DNA of 64,000 nt, from NCBI RefSeq assembly GCF_001687585.2, contig NZ_CP016537.2:1584001-1648000 (forward strand), read 5' to 3'. Of this stretch, positions 55,002 to 64,000 are shown in pieces. A program made the translations under genes and the position numbers. The first letter of the stretch is position 1, and every line of letters begins with the position of its first letter. Source of the DNA: Planococcus halocryophilus (GTDB lineage Bacteria > Bacillota > Bacilli > Bacillales_A > Planococcaceae). The notes under the pieces are model-generated. The model was not told the origin of the DNA and did not search any database. It was given only the letters and a program-made list of their open reading frames with translations.

Positions 55002-55570
55002 ATAGAGTTGGAAACCAGCAACAAATGCGCAGAAAAAAGAGGCTCTCAATAAAGAGCCTCTCAGAATGTAGACAAAGTTTCATTAAGGTGAATAGCTGTG
55101 TATAACCTCCAAGCGGGCTAGCCACTTCGCTTTCCATGGGCTCAGCTTCAGCCTCCTCGTCACTCGCGTTCCTGCGGGGTCTTCAGCTTTCGCTGTCCCA
55201 TAGGAGTCTTCGTGGCCAGCCCGCTTGGAATCTTCTTGCTTATATCCAAGTGAGTTATCTTAGTCTACTTTTTACCAATAAAAACGTTTCGAAGTCTTTT
55301 TAACTAGTCACTCAAGGATCTGGAGCATCGAACGGCGACTCCTGCGGAAAAACGGAGTGATGAGACCCCGCAGGAGCTTGCGACGAGAAGGCTCAGCGCT
55401 TCGTCCGCGGAAAGCGTCCGTTTGGTGCGGAGGATCCCATATAAATACGAAACAATAAATTACTATTTTATTGTCTACAAGCTGAGCTCTCATTAAAGAG
55501 CCTCTTTTTTTCTGTGTGGAGATAGTGTTTATAAACCACGGAATTGCATTCTATTTAACTTAGTTCTACT
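55002..55570. other. Intergenic region filled mainly by a 413-bp repeat element
   Basis: Terminator-like hairpins AGAGGCTCT / AGAGCCTCT stand on both sides (55039-55061 and 55488-55510) of the element at 55067-55479. Confidence 0.7.
55067..55479. mobile_element. MITE-like element with TGTAGACAA terminal inverted repeats
   Basis: TGTAGACAA at 55067-55075 and TTGTCTACA at 55471-55479 bound 413 bases with no gene. Inside are two GC-rich blocks (CTCCTCGTCACTCGCGTTCCTGC split form, and GGCGACTCCTGCGG ... GCGGAAAGCGTCCG) of a kind that I know as dispersed intergenic repeats of Bacillales. A diverged copy starts with TGTAGACAA at 62484. No transposase is near. Confidence 0.6.
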
Positions 55571-56806
55571 TTAACTATTTTCTTTAAATAAACTAGGCAA
55601 AGTTTCGCGTAAACGTATTGCTGCGATTATTCCAGCACTCAAAGGCAAGATAGCCACTAACCCGATAGCCCAACCAACATTCAGTAAATCCGTTAATATG
55701 CCTGCAAATAATGCCCCAAAAGCATATCCACTATCTCTCCAAAAACGATAAACCCCCATTGAAGAAGCTCTCCATGACGGATCTGCGATATCGCTTATAG
55801 AAGCTTGCAATGTTGGATAAACCATCGCAGTCCCAACACCTAACAAGATAGCTGCCACAATCCACGTACTGTATTCATTCACGAGCAAAATCATCCATAG
55901 TGAAATGGCTTGTAACCACATGCCACCAACAATCAACTTTTTTCTGCCAATTTTATCGCTAAGAAAACCTGTGAAGAGTTGGAAAAAGCCCCAGGAAGCC
56001 GGATAAATAGCAACCAGCAATCCGATTTGCGATAAGCTGAGCCCAACGCTTGCAAAAAATATCGGAAACAGTCCCCAAGCCATACCATCTTTCAGATTTG
56101 TGCTTAGTCCTGAAAATGTGAGGATAGATAAATTTTTATTTTTATAAGTTGTATTTTTAAAAATATCTGCCGCTGAAAGTGTCGTATTTTTAGTAGACTT
56201 GCTAGCTTGTAATTTAATGTGTGCTTGCGTATCTTTTACAATTAGTGACAAAGCAAATCCAATTACGACAATGACAATTCCGATATAAAAAGGTTCTGGT
56301 CGGTTTGAATAACTCGAAGCAACAAATCCTGAAACAGCTGCCATTACCGCTACTCCCGTATACCCTGCAAATTCATTAAACCCAACAGCGAACCCTCGTT
56401 GAGTAGGTTTTGCTAAATCAATTTTCATGTTCACGGTCATAGACCACGTAAGTCCCTGATTAATACCTAAGAAAATATTAGCGACAACAATCATCCACCA
56501 TGAGCTTGCGAATATCACGAGTAAAGGGACGAGTAAACCAACACTCCAACCAACAAGCAATACTTTTTTTCTTCCAAACCGATCAGCGATGGCTCCTGCA
56601 AAATAGTTCACAATGGCTTTTGAGAATCCAAAACTAATGATGAAAGATAATGCCGCGCTTGTGGAGACTAAGCCGAAATCTTCTTCACCGATAATTGGGA
56701 GGATGGTTCTTTCTAAGCCAACCATAGACCCCACAAAAAAGTTTGTTACAACCAAAAGAATGAAATTCAGTAAATTTTCTTTGATGCCAATTTGTACATT
56801 TTTCAT
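55571..56806 (-). CDS. Major facilitator superfamily transporter
   Basis: 411 residues with twelve membrane segments. GRKKVLLVGWSVG after segment 2 and GFLSDKIGRKKLIVGG in the second half are the MFS loop motifs. ATG 56806 follows AAGGTGG; the longer start at 56824 has no site. The closing part holds SMGVYRFWRDSGYAFGALFAG, seen in drug or metabolite exporters. Substrate unknown. Confidence 0.87.
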   Translation of the reverse strand: MKNVQIGIKENLLNFILLVVTNFFVGSMVGLERTILPIIGEEDFGLVSTSAALSFIISFGFSKAIVNYFAGAIADRFGRKKVLLVGWSVGLLVPLLVIFASSWWMIVVANIFLGINQGLTWSMTVNMKIDLAKPTQRGFAVGFNEFAGYTGVAVMAAVSGFVASSYSNRPEPFYIGIVIVVIGFALSLIVKDTQAHIKLQASKSTKNTTLSAADIFKNTTYKNKNLSILTFSGLSTNLKDGMAWGLFPIFFASVGLSLSQIGLLVAIYPASWGFFQLFTGFLSDKIGRKKLIVGGMWLQAISLWMILLVNEYSTWIVAAILLGVGTAMVYPTLQASISDIADPSWRASSMGVYRFWRDSGYAFGALFAGILTDLLNVGWAIGLVAILPLSAGIIAAIRLRETLPSLFKENS

Positions 56807-56896
56807 AATTTCCACCTTCAACAAAAGGTTTTTCTTTTGTTATTTTCATTAATCCTCTATTTTTACTGTTCACTTTGCGGTTGAGTATTAAGTGTA

Positions 56897-57328
56897 TCAA
56901 TAATACAGGAGCGAATCGATTAGCAAAACTGAGGCAATGACAGGAATATTAAATAAATAGGTGACCCATGCACTTTCAATATTCAAATACTTGTACTCAT
57001 AAAAAATTTTAAAGAACACTAAGATTACCCAAGAAGCGAGTGTTGCCCGCTTTATCAAGAATATCAATTCAATAGCAAAGGTATTGTTGAAAACCAGTAT
57101 AAACATAGCAAAAGAGTAAACAAACGGATACATTAATAGCAATAGACCTAAAAGGTTAATCGTACGAAGAATTGAGACAGCCCAATTGATGCGAGAGTAG
57201 GGAGTTTCTTTTAGTGTTTTCAGTTTCAACATTTTTCTTATGACAAACTCCACCAAAACATGCAACACAATATAAATGTACAAGTAAATAAAAATACTAA
57301 CAGCAAAATAAACATCGTAGTCTGTCAC
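56897..57328 (-). CDS. Hypothetical membrane protein
   Basis: 143 residues with four membrane segments (about 5-27, 48-72, 76-104, 115-140). GTG 57328 is preceded by AAGGAG about twelve bases upstream. No family recognised. Confidence 0.55.
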   Translation of the reverse strand: MTDYDVYFAVSIFIYLYIYIVLHVLVEFVIRKMLKLKTLKETPYSRINWAVSILRTINLLGLLLLMYPFVYSFAMFILVFNNTFAIELIFLIKRATLASWVILVFFKIFYEYKYLNIESAWVTYLFNIPVIASVLLIDSLLYY

Positions 57329-57784
57329 ACAAAGTCACGTCTCCTTGTTAAGCAAATATGGTGTGGGTAAATAATCTTATTAAACAATTGAAGCAAACGG
57401 CTATGAATAAGTAAAGGAGGAATTCCTAAATTTACTAGTTTGTTTTTTTAGTAGGAGAAAAAAGAAAGGGATTCATCACATCCTTTATCCTCTAATAAAC
57501 TAATGCGTTTTTCCAACCTTTTGTAAAAAATGTTGAAATAGAGAAAATCTAAAAAATTTAAAAATTTTGTAAAAGAGGCAATATGTAAAGCCTCTATTCT
57601 TTCTTTTGTTTTTAAAATAATTGGGGCAAGGGTTTAATGACTAGAACTTATTTCGAATTTCAATTTCCAAATATTGTTGACAGATCATTATACTGACAAT
57701 AAAATACTATCAATAGAAATATTGAGAATCATAATGTTCAATTTGTTAAATGACAAGAAAATAGTCCGGAAGTGAGGAAGGTAG
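57329..57784. other. Intergenic region with one good promoter
   Basis: No gene seen; contains the promoter at 57677-57705 and an AT-rich leader of the next gene. Confidence 0.5.
57677..57705 (+). promoter_or_regulatory. Predicted sigma-A promoter
   Basis: TTGACA (57677-57682), 17-base spacer, TAAAAT (57700-57705), 80 bases before the start at 57785. Confidence 0.65.
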
Positions 57785-58024
57785 ATGATTGAAACATCTT
57801 TTATTAACATTGGCGACGTTATTGCTAGCGTATTTATTTTCGGAATTATTCTTATCATAGTAGCAGTTTTATATAAACTTATTAAAAAGACTTTTAAACA
57901 ACTTGATAAGGAATCAATTGAAAAGCTGACATTAGAGCAAGAAAACTCAATTTTACAAAGTCAAATTGGTGAGCTAAATGAACGTCTAATCGCTTTGGAG
58001 GAAAAAGTAAAAGAACTGGATTAA
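57785..58024 (+). CDS. Small membrane protein with coiled-coil tail
   Basis: 79 residues: membrane segment (about 10-32) and a heptad-patterned C-terminal helix, LEQENSILQSQIGELNERLIALEEKVKELD, which should form a coiled coil. GAGGAAGG precedes ATG 57785. Similar in build to phage-shock or YneF-type small proteins but not identified. Confidence 0.6.
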   Translation: MIETSFINIGDVIASVFIFGIILIIVAVLYKLIKKTFKQLDKESIEKLTLEQENSILQSQIGELNERLIALEEKVKELD

Positions 58025-58410
58025 AATTTTTTACGACCTGCTATGGGTGTTTTTTTGAATGTTTAAAAAAACGGTTTGGATGATCATCAATAAAGATTTT
58101 AGCAGAAGAGTAAAGAGGTGGTATGAAGATAATTTGTCATCAGCATTTCTATCAGAAGACCTGGTAATGCTAGAAAGTACCTTCTGCGATTTTAGTATGC
58201 TAATAGCTGATAGCTGCACTTATATTATTGCCAGTAAAGACATTCCAACGATTTAAAGTCAGTTAATGAGAAACAATTTCTTCAAGAGCTATCCGCAGTA
58301 TTTATATCTACTGCCTGTATTGAAAAGTTATCTAGACCCATACATTGAACTGAAACGGATTAAAGCTACGAGAGAGTTATTGATAACGAACATATGGCAA
58401 TAGATATGAA
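58025..58410. other. Intergenic region with doubtful coding remnants
   Basis: Frames such as 58059-58256 lack ribosome sites and any recognisable family; possible decayed gene. Confidence 0.35.
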
Positions 58411-58818
58411 ATGGGGGAGTTTCTAATAAAGTATCAACCATTCGAATTTACAAACGAACTACGAGAAAAAATTACAATCACTGAATCAAAGTTAAAGCAG
58501 CTTCGGAGAATAATTTTTAAAGATTATCATATTCTTTTTTCAAGAAAAGATATTGAATTTGATGTATTTTTTGAGAGAGAAGGACTTGATTTGTTTACAC
58601 CTCCCTATCACTCAGCCTTATCGGTAGGAATTGTTGGTAATGATGATGAAATGGTTCATACGCTCTGGATTTGGGAGTGTGAACGGTCTTTTTTAGGACT
58701 ACCGGTAACAACGCATATTCCTGGCAGTAAAGTATCTGGAAATTTATCAGATCAAACTAGTGATCAAATAGAAGAAGAGCTAAGAGAAGTGATTGAAGAA
58801 TTTCTTTCGGAAGTATAG
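58411..58818 (+). CDS. Hypothetical protein, paralogue of the product at 42537-42935
   Basis: 135 residues, soluble. VFFEREGLDLFTPPYHSALSVGIVGNDDEMVHTLWIWECERSFLGLPVTTHIPGSK plus SDQIEEELREVIEEFLSEV align with the array gene at 42537 (IPGSK, W-x-C/E-R, EEFLSE). The start is uncertain (ATG 58411 lacks a clear site). Its presence 10 kb away suggests dispersed immunity-type families. Confidence 0.6.
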   Translation: MGEFLIKYQPFEFTNELREKITITESKLKQLRRIIFKDYHILFSRKDIEFDVFFEREGLDLFTPPYHSALSVGIVGNDDEMVHTLWIWECERSFLGLPVTTHIPGSKVSGNLSDQTSDQIEEELREVIEEFLSEV

Positions 58819-58864
58819 GAGACTAGTGTAAATTGGCTCTTTAGAAAAATGGTGGAGTATATAT

Positions 58865-59035
58865 TTGTCGAAGAAATTCAATTTATGGATATGAAAATTC
58901 AACACTACCGGACAGGTAACAAAATATCCTGGAGAGGTTTCTTATAAAACAAGAGCTATCTGTTTGCAACATGAATACATGTTTATCACCGATTCAGATT
59001 ATGGAGTACAGCCATTTAAATTCAACTCAAATTGA
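58865..59035 (+). pseudogene. Small relic gene with internal TGA
   Basis: LSKKFNLWI, TGA at 58892-58894, then TTGQVTKYPGEVSYKTRAIC and LQHEYMFITDSDYGVQPFKFNSN. Coding-like but broken, family unknown. Confidence 0.4.
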
Positions 59036-59068
59036 ACATCGAGAGTTTGTGAAAAAGGGGGAACTAAA

Positions 59069-59284
59069 GTGTTTTTTGAAGACGCACGGCCAACAATAGA
59101 CCAAAAAAAAGGGAGAGATAAAGCGATTAAAATAAGCCATGAATTTTATGGCTGGGCTCTATTGGGACATGCGGTTTACTCGATTTTTTTCTTATCTAAG
59201 TTTAATGCCTCTTTTTGGATTTTAGTATGTGGCTCTATTATTTATTCCCTAACTAATTTTTACTTTTCTAAAAGGAGAAAATAA
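59069..59284 (+). CDS. Small membrane protein
   Basis: 71 residues, GTG 59069 after AAGGGGG. Two membrane segments (about 27-44, 49-65) and a basic end FSKRRK. Not recognised. Confidence 0.55.
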   Translation: MFFEDARPTIDQKKGRDKAIKISHEFYGWALLGHAVYSIFFLSKFNASFWILVCGSIIYSLTNFYFSKRRK

Positions 59285-59325
59285 CCATTGAATATCTACA
59301 TGCACAAGTCAGCCAAAAGAAAGAG

Positions 59326-59796
59326 ATGACTCGAATGACAGAAGCAATTAGATTCAGACTGGCGACACGTGAGGATTTAAATCAGATCGTTGAAATGCTT
59401 GCTAATGATCCGTTAGGCAGTCAAAGAGAACTTTACGAACACCCTTTACCTTCTAGCTATATCGAAGCCTTTCATGCAATTTCAATGGATCCTAATAATG
59501 AATTGGTGGTTGCCTGTATAGAACATGAAATTGTTGGGGTGCAACAAATTACGTTTACGCCGTATATAACCTATCAAGGCGGATGGAGAGCTACTATTGA
59601 AGGCATTCGGACGTCACCATCAGTACGGGGAAGGGGTATTGGAACACAGCTTATCGAATGGGCAATTCAACGCGCAAAAGATCGTGGGTGTCATTTAGTG
59701 CAATTAACTACCGATAAAAAAAGAACAGATGCTTTGAGATTCTACGAGCGACTTGGTTTTGTAGCTTCTCATGAAGGCATGAAACTTAAATTATAG
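59326..59796 (+). CDS. GNAT family N-acetyltransferase
   Basis: 156 residues; IRFRLATREDLNQIVEMLAND start, acetyl-CoA loop TSPSVRGRGIGTQLIEWAIQRAKDRG, end LRFYERLGFVASHEGMKLKL. Full-length GNAT domain. ATG 59326 or 59335. Target unknown. Confidence 0.88.
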   Translation: MTRMTEAIRFRLATREDLNQIVEMLANDPLGSQRELYEHPLPSSYIEAFHAISMDPNNELVVACIEHEIVGVQQITFTPYITYQGGWRATIEGIRTSPSVRGRGIGTQLIEWAIQRAKDRGCHLVQLTTDKKRTDALRFYERLGFVASHEGMKLKL

Positions 59797-59808
59797 TTAG
59801 ATCTAATA

Positions 59809-59850
59809 AAAGGATGGTTGAAATCGTTCTATTTCAACCATCCTTTGCTT
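59809..59850. terminator. Bidirectional terminator
   Basis: 16-bp stem AAAGGATGGTTGAAAT / ATTTCAACCATCCTTT, between convergent acetyltransferase genes. Confidence 0.88.
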
Positions 59851-59868
59851 TTTAGTTTTATCGTTCTG

Positions 59869-60408
<540 letters not shown>

Positions 60409-60861
60409 CTAATAATTTCGTTTATTTCCTTTTTTCACAAGCTCCCAATCTTTTTCGATATTTTTTCGAATTCGTTGAAGTAAATCATGCGCAGCTTGCT
60501 CTTCTGCTTTTGAAAATCCTTGAAAAGCTACTCGGTCGGAATGGAGATTCTCACTTTTGATAATGGGGTACACGGCTTTCCCTTTTTCGGTTGGGTATAG
60601 TTGCTTGTTCTTTTTATTCGATGGGTCATCTTTTTTCTCGATAAAACCATTTTTCTCAAGCTTTTGGAGTGCACGTGTAGCGGTTGATCGGTCGACTTTA
60701 ATCATGTCCAACAATTGTTCTTGAATCATTCCTGGATTTTCACAAATACGAACCACGTATAAATACTGTCCTTTTGTTAAATCCAGTTCTTTAAATTCGA
60801 TATTGCTTATTGAATCTAAAGCTCTCGCAATCATGCCAATTTCGCGCAAAATATCATTCAT
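60409..60861 (-). CDS. MarR family transcriptional regulator
   Basis: 150 residues: MNDILREIGMIARAL, winged helix LTKGQYLYVVRICENPGMIQEQLLDMIKVDRSTATRALQKLEKNGFIEKKDDPSNKK (long but continuous MarR core; key residues D-R-S-T-A-T-R). ATG 60861 follows GGAGAG; a longer frame to 61059 would overlap the divergent gene. It may control itself, the acetyltransferase and the YczE-like gene. Confidence 0.9.
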   Translation of the reverse strand: MNDILREIGMIARALDSISNIEFKELDLTKGQYLYVVRICENPGMIQEQLLDMIKVDRSTATRALQKLEKNGFIEKKDDPSNKKNKQLYPTEKGKAVYPIIKSENLHSDRVAFQGFSKAEEQAAHDLLQRIRKNIEKDWELVKKGNKRNY

Positions 60862-60929
60862 ACGTTTCTCTCCAGTCAAATTTCTATTGCTAATGTTGTC
60901 ATCTATAGTATATATTGAACTTAACTTAA

Positions 60930-60951
60930 TTTTGTTGCGTTTGCAACAAAA
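60930..60951. promoter_or_regulatory. Inverted repeat, candidate MarR operator
   Basis: Perfect TTTTGTTGC-GTTT-GCAACAAAA, in the 116-base space between the divergent MarR and YczE-like genes. Typical size for a MarR dimer site; could also act as a hairpin. Confidence 0.5.
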
Positions 60952-60977
60952 AATAATAAAAAAAAGAGTGATTTGAC

Positions 60978-61595
60978 ATGCGATATGGCTTTTACATGAT
61001 TGGAATTTTGTTATTAACTTTAGGTATAGCTTGCACCATTCAATCAGATCTTGGAACATCTCCTTTTGATGCAGTTTTGGTAGGGTTAGCTACTAATATA
61101 GGCCTTACAGTAGGAAGTTGGGAAGTTATAGTGGCTCTTCTGTTAATTGGCTGCAACTCCTTTTTAATCAGACAAAAACCAGAGGTATTGGGCTTAGTAA
61201 CCGCTATTATCACAGGAATTGGAATCGATCTTTGGCTTTTTGTGTTGAGCAACTTGTTGACTATTGAATTAGTTCAAGGCCAAGCTATATATTTTGCAGT
61301 AGGATTATTGTTAATAGGAGTTGGAACCGCAACTTATTTACACACCAATTTCGCACCCATTCCAATCGATCGCTTAACGTTAATTTTGAGAGATATCACG
61401 AAAACCAATTTATTTGTCGGAAGAACGTTAATTTATACTTTATTTTTGCTTTTTGCGTTATTACTGGGGGGACCAATTGGAATCGGAACCATACTAACTG
61501 TGTGTTTTGCCGGACTTTTGCTTAACTTCTTTATGCCCCCAATTGCCAAAGCAATCGATCGCGTCGTTTTACCACCAGTCACTTCAACTCATTAA
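60978..61595 (+). CDS. YczE/YitT-like membrane protein
   Basis: 205 residues, five to six membrane segments. GIACTIQSDLGTSPFDAVLVGLA is the YczE signature (L-G-x-S-P-x-D), followed by ITGIGIDLWLF and FAPIPIDRLTLIL. Function unknown; YczE is needed for surfactin production in B. subtilis by an unclear route. Next gene starts 11 bases after its stop. Confidence 0.85.
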   Translation: MRYGFYMIGILLLTLGIACTIQSDLGTSPFDAVLVGLATNIGLTVGSWEVIVALLLIGCNSFLIRQKPEVLGLVTAIITGIGIDLWLFVLSNLLTIELVQGQAIYFAVGLLLIGVGTATYLHTNFAPIPIDRLTLILRDITKTNLFVGRTLIYTLFLLFALLLGGPIGIGTILTVCFAGLLLNFFMPPIAKAIDRVVLPPVTSTH

Positions 61596-61606
61596 AAGGA
61601 GAGTGC

Positions 61607-62434
61607 ATGATGAGGAAATTGTTAATACTAGGAGCCAGTGGATTAGTGGGAAGAGCGTTAGTTGGAGAATGCAAAGGAAGTTTTGAAATATTCGGTACGT
61701 ATTCGACATCGCCCATAGACCTTCCTGAAAACAACCAGTTTCAACTAAATGTTAGTGAATTAGAGCAAATGAAAAACATCATTCGCAAAGTAAAACCTGA
61801 TGCCGTTGTTTCGTGTTTGAGAGGGGACTTTGACCAGCAACTACTATTTCATAAAGAGTTGGCATTAGAGTTAAGAGAAACGAACGGGGTTTGTTATTAC
61901 GTCTCCACTGCCAACGTATTTGACGGAGATTACACTAAACATCATTCAGAAGAAGACCAGCCCAATGCTGAGTCTTTATATGGAAATTTTAAAATTAGCT
62001 GTGAACACGAGTTAAAACAAATTTTAAATGAACGGGCTGTGATAATAAGAATTCCGCAAATATGGGGGAAACAGTCCCCGAGACTTAAGGGGATTAAATC
62101 TGCAATTGAAGAAGGTCAACTTGAGGTATACGACAATTTGGCATGCAATCATTTATCCGACACCTTATTAGCCAAACAGTTAAAATACATCATAGAAAAT
62201 AAGTTAGAAGGAATCTTTCACCCCGGAACTGTTGATATGATGATTCATCAACAATTTATCGAAAAGCTAGTAAAAAAGCTTACGAATAAAAAAGTCGAAT
62301 TAAACCTTAAATCGATTCCAAATGTCCCTGGAATATGCCATTTTGGTTTAACAAGTGTCCGACACGACATTCCTGAAAACTTACAACTAACCAATCAAGA
62401 GCTGATCGACTATTTAATCGGACCAAGTGAATAA
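61607..62434 (+). CDS. NAD(P)-dependent sugar nucleotide-binding (RmlD-like) protein
   Basis: 275 residues. KLLILGASGLVGRALVGE is the Rossmann glycine motif; CYYVSTANVFDGDY, EEDQPNAESLYGNFKIS (Y-x3-K) are RmlD-type catalytic parts. AAAAGGAG precedes ATG 61607 and 61610. Operon with the YczE-like gene, both possibly under the MarR regulator. Confidence 0.85.
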   Translation: MMRKLLILGASGLVGRALVGECKGSFEIFGTYSTSPIDLPENNQFQLNVSELEQMKNIIRKVKPDAVVSCLRGDFDQQLLFHKELALELRETNGVCYYVSTANVFDGDYTKHHSEEDQPNAESLYGNFKISCEHELKQILNERAVIIRIPQIWGKQSPRLKGIKSAIEEGQLEVYDNLACNHLSDTLLAKQLKYIIENKLEGIFHPGTVDMMIHQQFIEKLVKKLTNKKVELNLKSIPNVPGICHFGLTSVRHDIPENLQLTNQELIDYLIGPSE

Positions 62435-62443
62435 AAAAATCAT

Positions 62444-62475
62444 AAAAAAGAACTTCAAATGAAGTTCTTTTTTTA
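62444..62475 (+). terminator. Terminator of the yczE-rmlD-like operon
   Basis: AAAAAAGAACTTC / GAAGTTCTTTTTTT hairpin, nine bases before the repeat element. Confidence 0.88.
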
Positions 62476-62483
62476 TTTCATCC

Positions 62484-62800
62484 TGTAGACAAAATCTACC
62501 TAAAGTGAATAGCAGTGGATAAGTATAACCGGACTGGCCACTTCGCTTTCCGTGGGTTCAGCTTCAGTCTCCTCGTCGCTGAAAACCGATGCTCCTGCAT
62601 CTTTTGTCGCATTGCTGCTGTCACAGGAGTCTTTATTTTGTGACCAATCCGATTGAAATCATACTGCTTTAATTAATGAGAGTAGGTTACTCATTTGTTT
62701 CTTACTTAAAGAATTTTAATGCGCTTGTTATTCCTGATACTCTAGGATTCGGAGCGCAAGGCGGCGACCATGCGCGTCAACTTAAGCTGTTTCTTAAAGC
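62484..62800. repeat. Diverged copy of the 413-bp element, right end lost
   Basis: Starts TGTAGACAA, then AAGTGAATAGCAGTGGATAA and GGCCACTTCGCTTTCCGTGGG, CAGCTTCAGTCTCCTCGTCGCTG (broken for length) and AGGATTCGGAGCGCAAGGCGGCGACC, parallel to 55067 onwards. The matching right-hand TTGTCTACA is not found. It ends before the transposase region. Confidence 0.6.
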
Positions 62801-62968
62801 TATATTTCCGAGTAAGTGAAAATTTCACACCTTTTCTATCCTTCGTTCAAAAGAGGTTTTATCTTTTTTCGAACGGGGGATAGTATGACTAATAACGCTG
62901 AACTTGAGGGCGCGACAAATAAACATTCTCATTTCCCCAAATTTTGAGTGTCTATCTGTCTTTTAGGC
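62801..62968. other. Intergenic before the IS element, ends not located
   Basis: No inverted repeat of the insertion sequence could be fixed, since its other end is outside the window. Confidence 0.3.
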
Positions 62969-64000
62969 CTATAGCCAGTTGATCGGACCGGGTTTCCAGA
63001 CTTTCTTCCGACCAATGGCGTTCAGGGTTAGCTCGATTTTTTGATGGATGCATTGCCAATCCGTTCCGTCACGGATGCGCCAATGCATCCCTATTTTTTT
63101 GGAAATTTCGTGGATGGCAATCTGTTCGCTTAACACAAAATGCCGCTCTTTCCAGAAACGGACCCGTAATTGATAGGCAACCAACGTACTGAGAAGTAAA
63201 AGGATCAATTCTGCATAGATATGACATTCCCAACGAGCTTGTTTCATGCGGCGAAACTGATCCAGTTTCAGGTTGCTCTTCCAGGAGCGAAAGAGGAGTT
63301 CGATTTGCCAACGATACCGGTAGAGCGCAACGATTTCTTCTGTGGGAACCTTGTCTGGAAGGTTCGTCACTAACATGGATACGCCCACTAAATCTAGCGA
63401 TTTTTGTTTAATGGTACCGTGTTTGGTCTGGTCACGGCGTTTCACTCGATAGGCTTGGCGTCGCTGTTCGGCCGCTGTCATTCGATAGAGCACGAGACGA
63501 CAGGGCAACTTCTTATGCCTGCCCAGATAGACCCGTGGGTAATTGCGTATTTCTCCTGGGTGAAGTGTCTTCATTTCTTCTTTTATAAAAAGTTGCTCAT
63601 ATGCAGACCTTTCCACCATTTTTCCATTTGGGTGGTAGCGAGGCGTTGGATGGTCGATATAAAACATCGTATCGGTCCGGGCTCGGCTAACATAAAAAGC
63701 ATGTTCCTCATTGATTTGTTCAAACGTGGTGTATTGATAATACCCAAGGTCTTGTAAAAACAAGTCCCCCTTCCGTATCGTGGCCAACCGCTCGCGACCA
63801 GCTGGACAATCTGCAGCTTTTGCGGGTTGAATCTTCACATACTGAAACTGACCGGTGAGGTAGTCAACTTCAACTTGAAATTTGACGCCTGCCCCCACCG
63901 AACTAGGATAGTCGCTCTGGCAATTAGACGAAAGCGCGACTGTTGTGCCATCCAGTATCCGGATGCGATTGAAGGGAAGCGTGGTTGCCAATTGAATGCC
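62969..64000 (-). mobile_element. IS4 family transposase, N-terminus beyond the window
   Basis: The leftward frame is open to base 64000, so the protein begins outside; at least 343 residues seen. DDE residues: IRILDGTTVALS (first D), RKGDLFLQDLGYYQYTTF (second region, D of DLGYY), and the Y-(2)-R-(3)-E-(6)-K motif in YRYRWQIELLFRSWKSNLKLDQF. IS4 group, IS231-like in pattern. Base composition is richer in G+C than the neighbours, supporting recent arrival. TAG stop at 62969. Confidence 0.9.

Noticed and set aside
58059..58256. 65-residue frame as a gene
   Set aside because: No ribosome site, no family, and surrounding sequence reads as decayed.
62484..64000. Element copy at 62484 as part of the insertion sequence
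   Set aside because: It matches the element at 55067, which has no transposase, so it is a separate repeat next to which the IS4-type element lies.

Overview
The window looks like a chromosomal segment from a low-GC Gram-positive bacterium of the Planococcaceae, most like a non-sporulating Planococcus-type genome (inference from protein style and gene order, no database search). The first 20 kb follows the Bacillus subtilis block ccdA - ccdC - yneK - citB - yneP - yneQ - yneR - plsY - yneT - parE - parC. In my recollection of B. subtilis, this block also holds spore genes (cotM, sspO, sspP, tlp); none is present here.

Layout: 1-603 end of an ABC exporter; 0.9-2.9 kb cytochrome c maturation genes; 3.0-8.5 kb small DUF genes, a copper chaperone, mscL, a transglycosylase, a nicotinamidase-like gene and a degenerate tyrosine recombinase; 8.6-18.4 kb aconitase, phospholipid synthesis and topoisomerase IV; 18.6-30.1 kb ilvA, tag, class III fbp, an orphan histidine kinase, a Nudix hydrolase, transporters and a yeiH/LysR divergent pair.

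From about 30.5 kb the character changes to an accessory zone. At 30.5-34.5 kb a small-gene module looks tandemly duplicated: two paralogues that begin around YYFL-SKDVH, one intact and one eroded DUF1259-type gene, three tiny proteins sharing a GYK-x-YK motif, and a dead Crp/Fnr regulator. At 34.8-48.5 kb lies a run of single small genes, several of them types seen in toxin-immunity loci (DUF4304-like, DUF3916, DUF2716). Many are followed by the same 32-nt imperfect palindrome (GAATGTAACTTAA-N6-TTAAGTTACATTC), which in two cases supplies the stop codon. The units are about 400-800 bp, so the array resembles a cassette array. A second intergenic module (terminator, AAAGTGTACTTTTACGAA, promoter-like AT-rich tail) precedes four genes of the island. 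Six of these genes carry frameshifts or stops, while the core region carries none.

The last part holds a surface protein with two 184-residue repeats and an MPKTG sorting signal, a secreted lamin-tail nuclease, a YitT protein, a methyltransferase, a broken DUF2243-CtaG pair, a 413-bp element with terminal inverted repeats and a diverged second copy, an MFS transporter, acetyltransferases, a MarR/YczE divergent pair, and an IS4-type transposase that runs off the right edge.
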